Positions 32,494 through 40,566 of a stretch of DNA of 45,507 nt are shown here, piece by piece. The DNA comes from Amycolatopsis pittospori (GTDB taxonomy: Bacteria; Actinomycetota; Actinomycetes; Mycobacteriales; Pseudonocardiaceae): NCBI RefSeq assembly GCF_013870525.1, contig NZ_JACBXD010000064.1:1-45507 (forward strand), written 5' to 3'. A program made the position numbers and the translations under genes. The notes under the pieces were generated by a model. That model worked only from the letters and a program-made list of their open reading frames with translations, was not told the origin of the DNA and made no database searches. Position 1 is the stretch's first letter. Each line of letters opens with the position of its first letter.

Positions 32494-33804
32494 CTAGGAC
32501 GAGACGGGCAGCGGCGCTTCGGCGTCCCACCGCCGGCGCCGGATCTGCACCGGGAGTTCCTCGCCGCGCGCCTCCGCCGCGAACAGTTCCGCGCGGGTCC
32601 GGCGCCACCACACGAGCATCCGGAAGGTGCCCAGCGCGAGCACCGCGACGACGGCGAGCAGCGCCACCCGGAACGTCCCGCCGGTCCATTCCAGCAGCAC
32701 GCCGACGGCCAGCGCCGAGATCGTGGTCGCCACGAAACCGCCGACGTTCACGACACCGGTCGCGGTGCCGACGCGCGAGAGCGGGTTGTAGTCCCGTGCC
32801 AGCGCGAAGCCGATCATCGACGCGGGTCCGCCGAGCGAGAGGAACGCGAACGCGGGGACCAGGACCGCGATCGGGATCGACCCCGGCCAGCCCAGCAGGA
32901 CCGCCCAGATCACCGCGGCACCGCCGATGTACCCGCCGACCAGCGGCATCCGCAGCGACGGGCGGCGTCCGATCAGGCTGCCGATGAACGGTCCGCCGAT
33001 CATCGAGCCGAACACGAACACGATCAGCAGCGAACTCGCGGTCGCCTTCGGGAAACCCTGTCCCTGCACCAGGAACGGCACACCCCACAGCATGGTGAGC
33101 ACGTTGGGCGCGAACATCGTGCTGAAGTGGACCCAGAATCCCAGCCGGGTCCCCGGTGTCCGCCACGCTTCGGTCACCTGGCGGCCCAGCACCTTCGGAT
33201 GCACCTTTTCGCGCGGTGGCACCGGTTCGCCGCGCGGCGTGTCCTCGACCCGGAGCACGACGACGGCGGTGTACAGCGCGGTCACCAGGCCGACGGCGAG
33301 GAACGTCGGGGTCCAGCCGGGGCCGTCGAGCAGCAGGCTGAGCGGCAGGGTCGCGGCGAGGTTGCCGACGTATCCGATGGCCGCGGTCAGCGCGGTGAGC
33401 AGGGCGTACTGGCGGCCCGGGAAATGCGCGGCGATCAACCGCAGGACGCTCACGAAGGTCAGCGCGTCACCGAAGCCGAGGACGGCGCGGGCGAGCAGGC
33501 CGAGCGGGTACGAGTCGGCGACCGCGAGCAGGATCTGGCCGAGACCGAGGATGAACACGGCGCCGGTGAGCACGCGGCGCGGGCCGTAGCGGTCGACGAG
33601 GACGCCGGTGGGGATCTGCATCGCGGCGTAGACGCCGACCTGCAGGACGGTGAACGTGCCGAGCGCGGCCGCGCCGACGCCGAAGCGTTCGGCGGCCTGC
33701 AGCCCGGCGACGCCGAACGACGTGCGGTGGAAGACGGCGAGCAGGTAGACGGTGACGGCGGCGAACCAGATGAACCAGGACCGGCGTGTGGCTCGGCCTG
33801 TCAC
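32494..33804 (-). CDS. MFS transporter
   Basis: A 436-residue, twelve-helix major facilitator. I choose the GTG at 33804 because AGGAGGA lies a few bases upstream; the frame extends to 33852. The motif-A region after helix 2 is GVLVDRYGPRRVLTGAVF, and repeat 2 shows GGPFIGSLIGRRPSLRMPLVGG. It resembles the NarK/sugar-phosphate-type group of actinobacterial MFS proteins; the substrate is unknown. Not part of the conserved truB operon in most relatives. Confidence 0.9.
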   Translation of the reverse strand: MTGRATRRSWFIWFAAVTVYLLAVFHRTSFGVAGLQAAERFGVGAAALGTFTVLQVGVYAAMQIPTGVLVDRYGPRRVLTGAVFILGLGQILLAVADSYPLGLLARAVLGFGDALTFVSVLRLIAAHFPGRQYALLTALTAAIGYVGNLAATLPLSLLLDGPGWTPTFLAVGLVTALYTAVVVLRVEDTPRGEPVPPREKVHPKVLGRQVTEAWRTPGTRLGFWVHFSTMFAPNVLTMLWGVPFLVQGQGFPKATASSLLIVFVFGSMIGGPFIGSLIGRRPSLRMPLVGGYIGGAAVIWAVLLGWPGSIPIAVLVPAFAFLSLGGPASMIGFALARDYNPLSRVGTATGVVNVGGFVATTISALAVGVLLEWTGGTFRVALLAVVAVLALGTFRMLVWWRRTRAELFAAEARGEELPVQIRRRRWDAEAPLPVSS

Positions 33805-33937
33805 AGTGATTCCTCCTCGGAAAGGTAGTCGGGCGAGACGAGACGCCCGCACTGCCGCCTCATATAGTTGTAGCTCCTAAGCAACGGCGAAACATACCCG
33901 TTACCCAGGTGGTATTCGCCACAGCTCGCTCCGCCCA

Positions 33938-34009
33938 CTCCCGCATTCAGTCCTCTGAATGCGGTGGTTGCACGCGCAAGTACCGCATTCAGAGGACTGA
34001 ATGCGGGAG
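33938..34009. repeat. nested palindrome: inverted pair of REP-like units (family A)
   Basis: The whole element is a perfect 28-bp inverted repeat (33938-33965 with 33982-34009) around a 16-base loop. Each arm is itself a perfect 24-bp hairpin: 33941-33964 with loop TCCT and 33983-34006 with loop AGGA. One strand can thus form either a long hairpin or two short ones. It lies two bases past the MATE stop, upstream of the MFS gene. Confidence 0.95.
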
Positions 34010-34011
34010 GG

Positions 34012-35337
34012 TCAGGCCGTCCGGACGGCGCCCTCGACGGCCCAGCGGCCCGAGCGCCAGCGCACCAGCAGGGTCACCAGCCGGAGCAGCATGAACAGCG
34101 AGAGCCCGGTCCAGATCCCGGCCAGTCCCCAGCCGAACGCGAGCGACAGCCAGATCAGCGGCAGGAAGCCCAGCGCCGCGCTGAAGAGCGTCGCGTTGCG
34201 CAGGAACGCCGCGTCGCCCGCGCCGAGCAGGACACCGTCCAGCGCGAACACCACCCCGGCGATCGGTTGCAGCGCGACGAAGAACCACCACGCGTGCGGG
34301 ATCTCGCCGAGTACGCCGGCGTCCGACGTGAACACCTGAGGCAGGACGCCGGCCAGTGACGCGAACACGACCCCGAGGAAGCAGCCGAAAGCCAGGCCGT
34401 ACCAGGTGATCTGACTGGAAACACCCCTCGCCCGTTTGCTCGCACCGGCGCCGAGCGCCGCCCCCACGAGCGACTGCGCGGCGATCGCCAGCGAGTCCAG
34501 TACGAGGGCGAGGAACGTCCAGAGCTGCAGCACGACCTGGTGAGCGCCGACGGCCTCGGTGGACGTCCGGGCGGCGACAGCGGCGGCGGAGACGAAGCAG
34601 GCCTGGAAGGCGAGGCTGCGCAGGACCAGGTCGCGGCCGAGGCCGAGCTGGGCGCGCATCACCTTCGGCTCGGGCCGCAGCGGCACCCGCTCGCGGACCA
34701 GGGCCGCGATGAACAGCGACGCCGAGATCACCTGCGCGACGACGTTCGCGATCGCCGAACCTTCCAGCCCCCAGTCCGCGCCGTACACCAGCAAGGGGCA
34801 CAGGACGGCCGAGATCCCGTTGCCCGCCAAGACATAGCGCAACGGTTTCGCGGAATCCTGGACGCCGCGCATCCAGCCGTTGCCCGCCATCGTGATCAGG
34901 ATGAACGGCGTCCCGAACAGCGCGATCCGCAGCCACGAGACGGCGGCGTCGGTGATCGCGTCGTCCCCGGAGAGCACGCGCGCGATCGGCCCGGCCAGCA
35001 GCTGCCCGGCGACGATCACGACGAGACCGACGAACACCGCCAGCCAGGTCGCCTGGACGCCTTCGCGGACGGCCTCGGGACGACGTCCGGCGCCGTGCAG
35101 CCGCGCCGTCCTCGACGTGGTGCCGTAGGAGAGGAACGTCAGCTGGCTCGAAACCTGCGACAGCACGACACCACCGACGGCGAGCCCGGCCAGCGGGAGC
35201 GCGCCGAGATGCCCGACGACGGCCGTGTCCACCAGGACGTACAGCGGTTCGGCCGCGAGTACGCCGAGCGCGGGCACGGCGAGTCCGAGTACGCGTTTCG
35301 GCGGGACGCGTTCGTCGATGTCAGAAGCTTCAGGCAC
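34012..35337 (-). CDS. MATE-family efflux transporter (DinF type)
   Basis: A 441-residue, twelve-helix MATE protein of the DinF branch: AEPLYVLVDTAVVGHLGALPLAGLAVGG is the family N-terminal signature and WMRGVQDSAKPLRYVLAGNG the central one. MATE proteins export cationic or hydrophobic compounds with Na+ or H+. A dinF gene at this place between nrnA and truB is common in actinobacteria. GTG start; TAGTCT at 35344-35349, six bases upstream, points to a leaderless transcript whose promoter overlaps the 3' end of the P450 gene. Confidence 0.92.
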   Translation of the reverse strand: MPEASDIDERVPPKRVLGLAVPALGVLAAEPLYVLVDTAVVGHLGALPLAGLAVGGVVLSQVSSQLTFLSYGTTSRTARLHGAGRRPEAVREGVQATWLAVFVGLVVIVAGQLLAGPIARVLSGDDAITDAAVSWLRIALFGTPFILITMAGNGWMRGVQDSAKPLRYVLAGNGISAVLCPLLVYGADWGLEGSAIANVVAQVISASLFIAALVRERVPLRPEPKVMRAQLGLGRDLVLRSLAFQACFVSAAAVAARTSTEAVGAHQVVLQLWTFLALVLDSLAIAAQSLVGAALGAGASKRARGVSSQITWYGLAFGCFLGVVFASLAGVLPQVFTSDAGVLGEIPHAWWFFVALQPIAGVVFALDGVLLGAGDAAFLRNATLFSAALGFLPLIWLSLAFGWGLAGIWTGLSLFMLLRLVTLLVRWRSGRWAVEGAVRTA

Positions 35338-35346
35338 CCGTGCAGA

Positions 35347-36528
35347 CTAAGGGTCCGGTACGACAGTCCCATCCGGCGGGAAGACGATTACCGGCAGCTC
35401 GGCGAGCCCTCGCGTCCGGAACGACGGCCGCCACCGCAGCTCCTCCGGCGCCACCGCGAGCCGCATCCCCGGGAATCGCTTCAGCAGCATCCCCAGACCG
35501 GTTTCGAGCTCCAGCCGGGCCAGCGGCGCGCCGAGGCAGAAGTGCGGTCCGTGCCCGAATCCGACATGCGGGTTCTCCGTGCGGTGGACGTCGAGCACGT
35601 CCGGATCGGGGAAGCGTGAGCCGTCGCGATGAGCCGAAGCGACGGCCAGCATGACCGTGTCCCCCGCCGGAATGGTCACCCCGCCGATCTCGACGTCCTC
35701 CAGCGGGAACCGCCGGATCGCCAGTGGTCCCGGCGGTTCGAACCGGAGCAGTTCGTCCACAGTGGACGGCAGAAGGGCCGGATCGGCGAGGACCGCGGCC
35801 AGCTGGTCCGGCCGGGCGAGCAACGCGGCGACACCGTTCCCGATCTGGTGCACCACGTTCTCGTATCCCGCGAACAGCAACAGGAAGGCCGCGCTGAGCA
35901 GTTCGTCCTCGGTGAGTTCGTCGAGCGTCACCAACGTGCCGAGCAGATCCTCGCCGGGTTCCGCGCGTTTGGCCGCGATCAGCCCGGTGAGGAAGCCGTA
36001 CATCGCCACGAGGGCTTCCTTGGCGTCTTCCGGGCTCGCGGGCAGCAGGATCCGGTCGGTCCAGCCGCGGAACCCGGACGCGTCGGCGGCCGGGACGCCC
36101 AGCAGTTCGCAGATCACCGCGATCGGCAAGGGCGCCGCGTACTCGGCGATGAGATCGGCTCGGGAGGACAGCCCGTCCAGTAGCTCCCCCGCGATCTCGG
36201 CGACCCGCGGCCGGAGCCGCTCGACCTGCCCGCGGGTGAACGCCTTGCCGAGCACCTTCCGCAGCCGTGTGTGCTCGGGCGCGTCCATGTTCAGCAGGTT
36301 CTTGTCCAGCGCCGGCGGCAGCGACAGCCCTCGGTAGCCGCCGCTCGAAGTGGCCTTGTCCAGTGACAGCCGGGGATCCCCCAGCAGCGCGCGGACGTCG
36401 TCGTACCCCGTGACCAGCCAGACCTGGGCGCCGTCAGGGGTCTCGGCGCGGTGCACCGGCCCTTCGGCGCGCAGGCGGGCGTAGGCCGACGCGGGATCCT
36501 TCAGGAACTCCTCGTCGAACCGGATCAC
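35347..36528 (-). CDS. cytochrome P450
   Basis: A 393-residue soluble class I bacterial P450. Heme-binding loop FGHGPHFCLG with the axial thiolate Cys331; ExxR in ELLR (Glu259, Arg262). The I-helix oxygen-activation motif reads AGYEN (220-224), so the usual Thr after the acidic residue is Asn224. Asn at this place is known from P450cin and some actinomycete P450s. The GTG start overlaps the nrnA stop (GTGA), so it is coupled to nrnA although it does not belong to the conserved cluster. No ferredoxin or reductase gene is next to it. Substrate unknown. Confidence 0.94.
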   Translation of the reverse strand: MIRFDEEFLKDPASAYARLRAEGPVHRAETPDGAQVWLVTGYDDVRALLGDPRLSLDKATSSGGYRGLSLPPALDKNLLNMDAPEHTRLRKVLGKAFTRGQVERLRPRVAEIAGELLDGLSSRADLIAEYAAPLPIAVICELLGVPAADASGFRGWTDRILLPASPEDAKEALVAMYGFLTGLIAAKRAEPGEDLLGTLVTLDELTEDELLSAAFLLLFAGYENVVHQIGNGVAALLARPDQLAAVLADPALLPSTVDELLRFEPPGPLAIRRFPLEDVEIGGVTIPAGDTVMLAVASAHRDGSRFPDPDVLDVHRTENPHVGFGHGPHFCLGAPLARLELETGLGMLLKRFPGMRLAVAPEELRWRPSFRTRGLAELPVIVFPPDGTVVPDP

Positions 36529-37538
36529 AGCAGCGGGGCCCGCCGCAGTGCCGTCTTCAGCTGGTCGAGCACCTCTTCCGGACCGCCCTCCGCGGTGCAC
36601 CCGGCGGCCTGACGATGTCCGCCGCCGCCCAGTTCACCGGCCGCGGCCGAGACGTCGACGCCGCCCTTCGATCGAAGCGAGACCTGCCACCGCCGCCGCG
36701 GCCCCGTCGGCTCGGCCTCCTTCAGCACGACCGCGACCCCGGCCTCGCGAGTGGACCGGACGACGTCGACGACCGACTCCACCTCTTCGGAACGCACGGT
36801 TCGCGCCGCATCGAGGGTCACGACGGCGTACGCGAGCCCGAAGCCCTGTGCCTCCTCCGGTTCGAGCCGGGCATCCGAAAGCACCTCCGAGAGCATCGGC
36901 AGCCAGGCGAACGGGTGATCGTCGACGATCTCGCGGACCACCTTGTCCGGGTCGACACCGGCTTCGAGCAGCTTCGCGGCCATCAGGTGCGTGGACGGCC
37001 GGGCCCGGCGGAAACCGCTCGTGTCGGTCACGAGGCCCGCGTACAGGCAGCGCGCGATCGGCTCGTCGAGCTCGGTGCCGAGTTCCTTCAGCAACGCGAA
37101 GACCAGGACGGCGGTGGCCTCGGCGGTGTCGTCGACGACGTGTTCGGTGCCGTAGAAGACATTGGACGCGTGGTGGTCGATCACCAGCACGTCACCGCCG
37201 GCCGCGCGGACCGCGTCCACACGCGACGCGAGTTTCCCGAGCCTGCCCGGCGTGGGCGTGTCGAGCGCGACCAGCAGCTGTTCTGACTCCGGAAGCTCGC
37301 TCGCGGGGACGTAGAGCCCGCCGACGTCCAGGCTCCGCAGGGTTTCGGGCATCTCCTCGGGCTCACCGACCGAGACGCGGACCTTGACGCCGCCTCTCAG
37401 GTGGAGGGCCCGGCCGAGCGCCAGCGCGCTGCCGAGCGCGTCCGCGTCCGGACGGACGTGGCCGAGCAGTGTCACGTCGTTCGCGCGCGCCAGCAGGGCG
37501 GCGGCGTCCTTGAGGTCCTGCGCCAAAGTCGTCGTCAC
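36525..37538 (-). CDS. nrnA: bifunctional oligoribonuclease/PAP phosphatase (DHH family)
   Basis: A 337-residue DHH phosphoesterase. N-terminal metal motifs LLGHVRPDADALGSALAL and VLVIDHHASN (the DHH), and the C-terminal DHHA1 motif GGGGHRQAAG. It degrades nano-RNAs and converts 3'-phosphoadenosine 5'-phosphate to AMP; some homologues cleave cyclic dinucleotide products. In most actinobacteria it follows rbfA directly; here 5 kb of other genes intervene and it starts (GTG) from its own short promoter region. Confidence 0.92.
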   Translation of the reverse strand: MTTTLAQDLKDAAALLARANDVTLLGHVRPDADALGSALALGRALHLRGGVKVRVSVGEPEEMPETLRSLDVGGLYVPASELPESEQLLVALDTPTPGRLGKLASRVDAVRAAGGDVLVIDHHASNVFYGTEHVVDDTAEATAVLVFALLKELGTELDEPIARCLYAGLVTDTSGFRRARPSTHLMAAKLLEAGVDPDKVVREIVDDHPFAWLPMLSEVLSDARLEPEEAQGFGLAYAVVTLDAARTVRSEEVESVVDVVRSTREAGVAVVLKEAEPTGPRRRWQVSLRSKGGVDVSAAAGELGGGGHRQAAGCTAEGGPEEVLDQLKTALRRAPLL

Positions 37539-37563
37539 AATGAGTCAAGCTACGCTCTACGGG
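37539..37563. promoter_or_regulatory. 25-bp bidirectional promoter region
   Basis: Only 25 bp separate the nrnA GTG (37538, minus) and the methyltransferase ATG (37564, plus). TACGCT at 37551-37556 lies seven bases before the plus-strand ATG, and TAGCTT at 37547-37552 on the minus strand lies eight bases before the nrnA GTG. Both transcripts would be nearly leaderless, and the two -10 boxes overlap. Confidence 0.45.
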
Positions 37564-38607
37564 ATGTCCGAGTACGCGATCCTGGTCTACCCGTCCGCCA
37601 ACCGGGTCTACACCGACTCCACCCCGGCCCTGCTGCGCGCGGAGCTGGCGGTGTTCGGCCTGTCCGCGCTGGAGACCGTGATCTCCGAGATCGGCGAGAC
37701 GGAATTCGGCGGCGTCGGCTACATCACCTTCACCACGCCCGCGCCGCTGAGCGAACGCGATCTCGCGCTCCTTTCGAACCTTTCCGCGCTCTACGCGCTG
37801 TTCGAGGTCGGCGACGGCGTCCTGAAGCCGGTCACGATCAGCCCGCTGGCGAATTTCGACTCGGATCTGCTGACCATCCAGAAGTATCCCGGCAAGACGA
37901 ACGAGCTGTTCACCAAACTCCTCGTCAACGTCACCCTGCTTTCGACCGCGAACCCGACGGCGCTGCTGGACGGGCCGCTGCATCTGCTGGACCCGCTGTG
38001 CGGCCGCGGGACCACGCTGAACCAGGCGATGATGTACGGCTTCGACGCGACCGGCCTCGACGTCGACGGCAAGGACTTCGACTCCTACGAGCTGTTCATC
38101 AAGACCTGGCTGAAGCAGAAGCGGATCAAGCACACAGCCGAATCCGGTCAGGTGCGGCGCAACAAGGTCCGGTTCGGCAGGCGGCTCGACATCGGGTTCG
38201 GGATCACCAAGGAGCGGTACAAGGCGGGCGAGGTCCGCAAGCTCAGCTACCTCAACTGCGACACGCTCACCACGGACGAGATGCTGCGGCCGAACTCGGT
38301 CGACCTCATCGTCACCGACGCCCCCTACGGCGTGCAGCACGGCAGCCACCGCACTCAGGACGCGTCGCTCGCCCGCAGCCCGAGCGACCTGCTCGCGGCC
38401 GCCGTCCCGGTGTGGACGCGGGTGCTGCGCCCCGGCGGCGCGCTCGGCATCTCGTGGAACACGAACGTCGCGCCGCGTTCGGAACTCGCCGCGATCCTGG
38501 ACAAGGCCGGACTGGAGGTCCGCGAGGACGGCCCGTTCGCCGAGTTCTCGCACCGGGTCGACCAGGCGATCGTGCGTGACCTGATCGTCGCCGCCAAACC
38601 CGCCTGA
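37564..38607 (+). CDS. TRM11/RlmKL-type RNA methyltransferase
   Basis: A 347-residue SAM-dependent methyltransferase. An N-terminal alpha/beta domain (~1-110) resembles the ferredoxin-like/THUMP part of Trm11-type enzymes. SAM motif I is LLDPLCGRGTTL (Asp143-Gly149) and the catalytic motif IV is DAPY (252-255), a variant of the N/D-P-P-Y motif of guanine-N2 methyltransferases. The likely product is m2G in tRNA or rRNA; the exact target is open. ATG at 37564 chosen for the -10-like TACGCT upstream; an in-frame ATG lies at 37540. Confidence 0.85.
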   Translation: MSEYAILVYPSANRVYTDSTPALLRAELAVFGLSALETVISEIGETEFGGVGYITFTTPAPLSERDLALLSNLSALYALFEVGDGVLKPVTISPLANFDSDLLTIQKYPGKTNELFTKLLVNVTLLSTANPTALLDGPLHLLDPLCGRGTTLNQAMMYGFDATGLDVDGKDFDSYELFIKTWLKQKRIKHTAESGQVRRNKVRFGRRLDIGFGITKERYKAGEVRKLSYLNCDTLTTDEMLRPNSVDLIVTDAPYGVQHGSHRTQDASLARSPSDLLAAAVPVWTRVLRPGGALGISWNTNVAPRSELAAILDKAGLEVREDGPFAEFSHRVDQAIVRDLIVAAKPA

Positions 38608-38620
38608 CCCACTCCGTCCC

Positions 38621-38656
38621 CGGCCGCCGCAAGTAGTCCTCTACTTGCGGCGGCCG
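38621..38656. repeat. single REP-like unit, 16-bp perfect hairpin (family A)
   Basis: Arms 38621-38636 and 38641-38656 are perfect complements with loop TCCT. The core 38627-38650 is the 24-bp unit (CCGCA, AGT, AG, TCCT, CT, ACT, TGCGG). It lies 13 bp after the methyltransferase stop and is followed by TGTTT, the most terminator-like of the set. Confidence 0.92.
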
Positions 38657-38689
38657 TGTTTCCACCATCTGGAACCGGCACCGGCTTCG

Positions 38690-38719
38690 TTGACCGGAAC
38701 GGGCAAGCCTTCCTAAAGT
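38690..38719 (+). promoter_or_regulatory. promoter of the amino-acid ABC operon
   Basis: TTGACC (38690-38695), an 18-base spacer and TAAAGT (38714-38719) form a good housekeeping promoter. Transcription would start near 38726, leaving a leader of about 105 bases. Confidence 0.6.
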
Positions 38720-38725
38720 CGGTCC

Positions 38726-38831
38726 GACGAGAAGGAAAGCGGCGATCAATGCCGCGTCGATGACATTTCCTTTTCGACCTTCCCGCTTCCGGCCGATTCG
38801 TGCTGCCCATTTCCCGTGAGACAGGTGTCTT
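38726..38831 (+). promoter_or_regulatory. structured leader with overlapping short ORFs
   Basis: The leader can form a stem between ~38728-38737 (GAGAAGGAAA) and ~38764-38773 (TTTCCTTTTC, one G-U), enclosing a smaller GCGGC/GCCGC hairpin. Two tiny frames overlap by ATGA: 38749-38763 (MPRR) and 38760-38819 (19 residues, four Arg, four Phe; MTFPFRPSRFRPIRAAHFP), the latter in frame with the permease and stopping 12 bases before its ATG. AGACA/TGTCT repeats precede the start. This could be an attenuator or just A+T-richer non-coding DNA. Confidence 0.35.
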
Positions 38832-39782
38832 ATGACGAGTGATCTCGACGCGCCTCCGGCGCCGCCACCACCGGCACCGGCCCGGCCGGAAGAGCGCTTG
38901 AAGATCGTGCCCGCCCGGCGGCCGTTGACCTGGCTGGCCGCGGCCGTCGTCGCCGTCCTGGTGGCCATGGCCGGGCACGCGCTGGTGACCAACCAGGCCT
39001 GGGAATGGTCGGTCGTCGCCGATTACGTGTTCGCCGACGCCGTTCTCTCCTCCGTTGTCCTGACGGTGGAATTGACGGTTTTCGGCGTGGTCGCGGGATT
39101 CGTACTGGGCACGGTTCTCGCGCTCATGCGCATTTCCCGGAATCCGCTCCTGCGTTCGGTCAGCTGGACCTATACCTGGATCTTCCGGTCGGTACCGCTC
39201 ATTCTCCAGCTGCTTTTCTGGTACAACCTCGCCATTCTCTACAATCAGCTTTCGTTCGGGATACCGTTCGGCCCGTCGTTCGTCTCGGTGGACACGATGA
39301 GCCTGATCCCGCCGTTCCTCGCGGCCGGGCTCGGACTGGGCCTGCACCAGGCCGCCTACTCCGGGGAGATCGTGCGGGCCGGGTTCCTCTCGGTCGACCA
39401 GGGACAGCGGGAGGCGGCCGCCGCGCTGGGCATCCCCGCCGCCCGGCAGTTCCGCAGGATCGTGCTACCCCAGGCGATGCGCTCGATCGTGCCCAACGCG
39501 GCGAACGAGATCATCGGCATGGTCAAGAACACCTCGCAGGTGTACGTGATGGCGCTACCGGAACTCTTCTACCAGGTCCAGGTGATCTACAGCCGCAACG
39601 GCCGCGTGATCCCGCTGCTGCTGGTGGCCACCGCCTGGTACCTGCTGCTGACCACGCTCCTTTCGGTGGCGCAGTTCTACGTCGAGCGGCATTACGCCAA
39701 GGGCGCGTTGCGCACCGTCCCACCCACACCCCTGCAGAAGGCCCGAGCCGGCCTGGCGAAACTGAAGGCGGTGGCCCGGTGA
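38832..39782 (+). CDS. amino-acid ABC transporter permease (HisM type)
   Basis: A 316-residue membrane protein of the polar-amino-acid (PAAT) permease family. A Pro/Ala-rich N-terminus is followed by one extra helix (~32-55), then the core helices, with the ATPase-docking EAA loop at REAAAALGIPAARQFRRIVLPQAMRSIVPNAANEIIGMVKNTS. Only one permease gene is present, so it probably works as a homodimer. First gene of a permease-ATPase-binding protein operon; its stop overlaps the ATPase start (GTGA). Confidence 0.92.
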   Translation: MTSDLDAPPAPPPPAPARPEERLKIVPARRPLTWLAAAVVAVLVAMAGHALVTNQAWEWSVVADYVFADAVLSSVVLTVELTVFGVVAGFVLGTVLALMRISRNPLLRSVSWTYTWIFRSVPLILQLLFWYNLAILYNQLSFGIPFGPSFVSVDTMSLIPPFLAAGLGLGLHQAAYSGEIVRAGFLSVDQGQREAAAALGIPAARQFRRIVLPQAMRSIVPNAANEIIGMVKNTSQVYVMALPELFYQVQVIYSRNGRVIPLLLVATAWYLLLTTLLSVAQFYVERHYAKGALRTVPPTPLQKARAGLAKLKAVAR

Positions 39783-40546
39783 GCGACGACTTCAAGGTGG
39801 ACGTCCGGGGCGTGCACAAGGCGTTCGGCACGCTGACCGTGCTCGACGGGGTCGACCTCCAGGTCCGGACGGGCGAGGTGACCGTGGTGCTGGGCCCGTC
39901 CGGCTCCGGCAAGTCCACCCTGCTCCGGCTGATCAACCACCTCGACCGCGCCGACCGCGGCTTCATCAGCGTCGGCGGCGAACTGATGGGATATCGGCGC
40001 TCGGGTGACCGGCTGTACGAACTGCGCGAACGCGAAATCCTCAAACAGCGCACGCGGATCGGGTTCGTGTTCCAGAACTTCAACCTGTTCGGGCACCTCA
40101 CCGCGCTGGAAAACGTCATCGAGGCACCGATTTCGGCGCAGCGCCGCTCCCGCGCCGAGGCGACGGACCACGCACGCGAACTGCTCACGCTGGTCGGGCT
40201 CGACGACAAGGCGGACACCTATCCGCGGCAACTGTCCGGCGGACAGCAGCAACGGGTCGCGATCGCCCGCGCGCTCGCGGTCCGCCCGGAAGTCCTGCTG
40301 TTCGACGAACCGACGTCCGCGCTCGACCCGGAACTGGTCGGCGAAGTGCTCGACGTGATCAAGAAGCTCGCCCGCGACGGCACCACCATGATCGTCGTCA
40401 CCCACGAGATCGGCTTCGCCAGGGAAGTGGCCGACACCGTGATGTTCATGGACGCCGGCCGCGTCGTCGAACAAGGCCCTCCCGCGCGGATCCTCGACGC
40501 GCCGGAACACCCTCGTACCAAGGCATTCCTCGAAAAAGTCCTTTGA
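39779..40546 (+). CDS. amino-acid ABC transporter ATPase
   Basis: A 255-residue ATPase (GlnQ/HisP type). Walker A GPSGSGKST (39-47), Q-loop FQNFN (Gln99), signature LSGGQQQR (152-159), Walker B LLFDE (173-177) and the switch His in THE (His209). The GTG start overlaps the permease stop. An insertion after the Walker A region (LMGYRRSGDRLYELREREILKQ) is a feature of this subgroup. Confidence 0.95.
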   Translation: MSDDFKVDVRGVHKAFGTLTVLDGVDLQVRTGEVTVVLGPSGSGKSTLLRLINHLDRADRGFISVGGELMGYRRSGDRLYELREREILKQRTRIGFVFQNFNLFGHLTALENVIEAPISAQRRSRAEATDHARELLTLVGLDDKADTYPRQLSGGQQQRVAIARALAVRPEVLLFDEPTSALDPELVGEVLDVIKKLARDGTTMIVVTHEIGFAREVADTVMFMDAGRVVEQGPPARILDAPEHPRTKAFLEKVL

Positions 40547-40566
40547 GAAAGACCGGGAGTACCACC

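Noticed and set aside
30625..33828. 1067-codon open frame on the plus strand across ribF, truB and the MFS gene
   Set aside because: The composition is Arg/His/Asp/Gln-rich with no domain, and it is antisense to three well-recognised genes. It is a product of high G+C content.
32494..36528. P450, MATE and MFS genes as a biosynthetic gene cluster
   Set aside because: No synthase or scaffold enzyme is present, and the genes sit inside the conserved nrnA-truB interval, where a MATE gene is common.
38726..38831. Known riboswitch (SAM, lysine, glycine) in the ABC leader
   Set aside because: I could not match the conserved core of any riboswitch class I know; only generic stems are visible.
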